This document shows, one piece after another, positions 61,878 to 64,000 of a DNA stretch of 64,000 nucleotides. The number at the start of each line of letters is the position of its first letter. Position 1 is the first letter of the stretch. The notes beneath the pieces were generated by a model. It searched no databases. It saw only the letters and a program-made list of their open reading frames with translations, and was not told the DNA's origin. Origin of the DNA: Siminovitchia terrae (lineage in GTDB: Bacteria; Bacillota; Bacilli; Bacillales; Bacillaceae_C); contig NZ_QYTW02000029.1 in NCBI RefSeq assembly GCF_003605405.2, forward strand, positions 1 through 64,000, in the 5' to 3' direction. Position numbers and translations under genes: made by a program.

Positions 61878-61964
61878 AGAAAAGCGCAAGGCGACGGCTA
61901 GCGACGTAAAGACCAGAGCTCTGAGTGGAACCAAGCTCAGATAGATTGTCACTAGTGAATTCTA

Positions 61965-62000
61965 AAGACAAGTCCAAATAAGGGCTTGTCTTTTATTTTT
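61965..62000 (+). terminator. Terminator of cysK
   Basis: AAGACAAGTCC pairs with GGGCTTGTCTT, followed by T-rich sequence. The preceding 61877-61960 has GAAAAGCGCAAGGCG, an inverted fragment of the intergenic repeat family. Confidence 0.85.
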
Positions 62001-62065
62001 CAATTGGGCGGGAAAGAGTTAAACTAAAAAGACGATGAAATGAGAGAATGTAGGTGAGTTGAGTA

Positions 62066-62893
62066 ATGATGATCCGTTGTGGTAAGTACACACTTGATTG
62101 TGATCAAAAAACATTGATTATGGGAATTCTGAATGTCACACCCGACTCCTTTTCTGATGGCGGGCGCTTTAATGCTTTGAACCATGCAGTTGAACATGCA
62201 AAGGAAATGGTAAAAGAGGGGGCTGATATCATCGACATTGGGGGCGAATCTACACGTCCCGGTCATGAGCCAGTCTCGGCTGGGGAAGAGATTGACAGGG
62301 TGCTTCCGGTGATTCAAGAAATTGCGCAGGCTGTCCAAGCTCCGATTTCTATCGATACATATAAAGCGAAAACAGCTGAAGCCGCAGTGATGGCGGGTGC
62401 GCATATCATCAACGATATATGGGGAGCAAAGAAAGATCCTGAGATAGCGGCCGTAGCGGCCGAACAGGATGTTCCGATTGTTTTAATGCATAACAGGGAT
62501 AACCGTGACTATACAAATTTTATCCGTGATGTATTGAATGATTTATATGAAAGCATTTCTATTGCTAAAAAAGCGGGAGTTCCGGATGACAACATCATCC
62601 TTGATCCCGGAATTGGATTTGCCAAGGACTATCGTGAAAATCTCATGATGATGAGAAACCTGGATAAACTTGTCGGGCTTGGGTATTCGGTATTGCTTGG
62701 AACCTCCCGCAAGCGGGTGATTGGAACTGCACTTGATCTTTCTGTGGAGGAGCGAATGGAAGGAACGGGCGCTACTGTTTGTTATGGAATTCAGCAGGGA
62801 TGTCATATCATGCGTGTCCATGATGTTAAAGAAATAAGCCGCATGGCAGCCATGATGGATGTTCTTTTAGAAAAGGGGGAGGAAAGTGGATAA
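62066..62893 (+). CDS. folP: Dihydropteroate synthase
   Basis: FolP joins p-aminobenzoate to dihydropterin pyrophosphate; target of sulfonamides. The 275-residue TIM-barrel has MGILNVTPDSFSDGGRFN, GADIIDIGGESTRPG and LDPGIGFAKDYREN. It starts 188 bp after cysK: pabB-pabA-pabC, which lie between the two in B. subtilis, are missing. Overlaps folB by 8 bp. Confidence 0.97.
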   Translation: MMIRCGKYTLDCDQKTLIMGILNVTPDSFSDGGRFNALNHAVEHAKEMVKEGADIIDIGGESTRPGHEPVSAGEEIDRVLPVIQEIAQAVQAPISIDTYKAKTAEAAVMAGAHIINDIWGAKKDPEIAAVAAEQDVPIVLMHNRDNRDYTNFIRDVLNDLYESISIAKKAGVPDDNIILDPGIGFAKDYRENLMMMRNLDKLVGLGYSVLLGTSRKRVIGTALDLSVEERMEGTGATVCYGIQQGCHIMRVHDVKEISRMAAMMDVLLEKGEESG

Positions 62894-63251
62894 AATCTAC
62901 CTGAATGAAATGGATTTTTACGGAAATCATGGCGTCTTTCCGGAAGAAGCTGTACTTGGGCAGCGTTTTCGGGTGAATGTCGTGATGGAAACGGACCTGC
63001 GGGCAGCCGGGCGATCGGATAATCTGGAAAAAACAATCAACTATGCAGACGTTTATACGCTCTGTAAAGAAATCGTTGAAGGTAAAAGATTCAATCTTGT
63101 CGAAGCTGTTGCTGAAAATATTGCAGATGACATTTTGGACCGGTTTGAATCCGTCGAGCGGGTCCACGTGAAAGTGATCAAACCGAATCCGCCAATCAAT
63201 GGGATTTATGATTCCGTAGCTGTTGAGATTACGAGGGGGCGCCATGAATAA
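62886..63251 (+). CDS. folB: Dihydroneopterin aldolase
   Basis: FolB splits dihydroneopterin to 6-hydroxymethyl-dihydropterin. The 121-residue T-fold protein has DKIYLNEMDFYGNHGVFPEE, NYADVYTLCKEIVEGKRFNLVE and the lysine motif VKVIKPNPPINGIYDSV. GTG start at 62886 inside folP with GGGGGAGG upstream. Overlaps folK by 8 bp. Confidence 0.96.
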   Translation: MDKIYLNEMDFYGNHGVFPEEAVLGQRFRVNVVMETDLRAAGRSDNLEKTINYADVYTLCKEIVEGKRFNLVEAVAENIADDILDRFESVERVHVKVIKPNPPINGIYDSVAVEITRGRHE

Positions 63252-63771
63252 TTTTGCCTTTTTATCACTTGGCTCTAATATCGGTGACAGGGAAAAGTGG
63301 CTGAAAGAAGCAGTAAGGGAGCTGATGCAGACAGCGGGGATTCAGGTTGAAAAAGTGTCTTCCATTTATGAAACGGACCCAGTGGGCTATACCGACCAGG
63401 ATCTTTTTTTAAATATAGCTGTAAAAATTACCACCTTATTATCCGCTCATGAACTTTTAACTCGATGTCTTCAGATTGAACAACGACTGGGGAGGGTAAG
63501 GGAATTCAGGAATGGTCCCAGAAAAATCGACCTTGACATTTTATTATATAATAACGAAAATATTGAGGTGGAGGACTTGCAAATTCCTCACCCTCGAATG
63601 ACTGAACGTGCATTTGTCCTTGTTCCGTTATTGGAGATTGATGGAAAAGTGAGGCTTCCGGAACAAAATGTTTCTTTGGTTGATGTGTTAAACGAAATAC
63701 CTGATAAAGAAGGTGTTCGGTTATGGAAACAGATAAATGGGGAAGGCGGATCCGGGCTTTTCGAAAGCTAA
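63244..63771 (+). CDS. folK: HPPK: 6-hydroxymethyl-dihydropterin pyrophosphokinase
   Basis: FolK activates hydroxymethyl-dihydropterin with pyrophosphate. From ATG 63244 (GAGGGGGCG upstream) the product is 175 residues: FLSLGSNIGDREKWLKEAV, and the metal/ATP motif RNGPRKIDLDILLYN followed by IPHPRMTERAFVLVPLLEI. A longer frame to 63223 is not needed. Overlaps yazB by 49 bp. Confidence 0.96.
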   Translation: MNNFAFLSLGSNIGDREKWLKEAVRELMQTAGIQVEKVSSIYETDPVGYTDQDLFLNIAVKITTLLSAHELLTRCLQIEQRLGRVREFRNGPRKIDLDILLYNNENIEVEDLQIPHPRMTERAFVLVPLLEIDGKVRLPEQNVSLVDVLNEIPDKEGVRLWKQINGEGGSGLFES

Positions 63772-63932
63772 AGGGCCGTACTCAAGAAGGTCTGGCAAGA
63801 GAAATTGGAATATCCGTTTCAGTTTTGGGAGAAATTGAACGGGGAAGCCGTCTCCCGTCAGAGCAGATGCTCAAACAAATTTCCGATGTGCTCAAAATTT
63901 CTGTTGAGGAATTGACCCCGCCGGATGAGTAA
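63723..63932 (+). CDS. yazB: XRE family HTH protein YazB
   Basis: A 69-residue single-domain Cro/CI-type helix-turn-helix protein: RAFRKLKGRTQEGLAREIGI then VSVLGEIERGSRLPSEQMLK. It starts inside folK, the conserved folK-yazB overlap of Bacillus. Its targets are unknown. Confidence 0.92.
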   Translation: METDKWGRRIRAFRKLKGRTQEGLAREIGISVSVLGEIERGSRLPSEQMLKQISDVLKISVEELTPPDE

Positions 63933-63967
63933 GATAAATAAAACTCTCGGAAGGAGGAAGAATCAAT

Positions 63968-64000
63968 ATGCTTAAAATTGGCGATATCGAAATGAAGAAT
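63968..64000 (+). CDS. dusB: tRNA-dihydrouridine synthase DusB, N-terminal fragment cut by the window edge
   Basis: Only the first 11 codons (MLKIGDIEMKN) are present. They match the DusB/YacF N terminus, and GAAGGAGGAAG precedes the ATG. The position after yazB is that of dusB (yacF) in B. subtilis. The rest is off the window. Confidence 0.8.
   Translation, partial: MLKIGDIEMKN

Overview
This window is a low-GC, Gram-positive, endospore-forming chromosome of the family Bacillaceae. The evidence is a gene order that follows the origin-proximal segment of Bacillus subtilis from yaaC-guaB-dacA-serS through to folP-folB-folK-yazB-dusB, together with dedicated sporulation genes: bofA, csfB, yabG, sspF, spoVG, fin, spoVT, yabP, yabQ, spoIIE and yaaH. 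I cannot fix the genus from the sequence alone; Bacillus sensu lato (Cytobacillus, Mesobacillus and similar) fits. There is no insertion sequence, prophage, CRISPR array, rRNA or recognisable tRNA gene. Nearly all the unusual content is in the intergenic regions.

Layout. 1-317 is a 20-bp-periodic repeat array. 318-8005 holds yaaC (minus), guaB, dacA, a T-box leader with serS, yaaH/sleL (minus) and tadA. 8167-8436 is the SRP RNA gene. 8788-10452 is a DUF2207 membrane protein. 10565-13943 is dnaX-yaaK-recR-yaaL-bofA. 14339-18423 is csfB, tmk, darA, yaaR, holB, ricT and yabA. 18775-20645 is trmN6-yazA-rsmI. 20764-21878 is a yrrT-luxS pair that sits elsewhere in B. subtilis. abrB (minus) then faces metS, followed by tatD, yabE, rnmV, rsmA and yabG. 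veg, sspF, ispE, purR, ridA, spoVG, glmU, prs and ctc come next, then pth, fin, mfd and spoVT. 43935-49569 holds the flippase-like yabM, yabN, rqcP, a ynfA-like gene, yabP, yabQ, divIC and yabR. 50272-56668 holds spoIIE, yabS, yabT, tilS and hprT. ftsH, coaX, hslO, cysK and the folate genes folP-folB-folK close the window with yazB and the first 11 codons of dusB.

How the genes fit together. Most are housekeeping: purine, amino-sugar, PRPP, folate, CoA, isoprenoid and cysteine synthesis, replication clamp loading, recombination and transcription-coupled repair, rRNA/tRNA maturation, ribosome rescue and cell division. Interleaved sporulation genes carry readable promoters for successive sigma factors: sigma-H (spoVG), Spo0A/sigma-A with a 21-bp spacer (spoIIE), sigma-F (csfB, fin), sigma-E (bofA, yaaH), sigma-G (sspF, spoVT) and sigma-K (yabG). 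ctc has a sigma-B general-stress promoter.

Most notable: two 195-196-bp dispersed repeats (22165-22359 and 37933-38128), about 95% identical, each of which can fold into a 16-bp stem closing three hairpins (a cloverleaf) followed by two more hairpins. Several degenerate palindrome-rich intergenic repeats also share a small hairpin with a compensated stem change. Relative to B. subtilis, pdxST, the dgk/dck pair, the pab genes before folP, the yacD gene before cysK and the rRNA/tRNA clusters are absent, while DUF2207, yrrT-luxS and ynfA are present.
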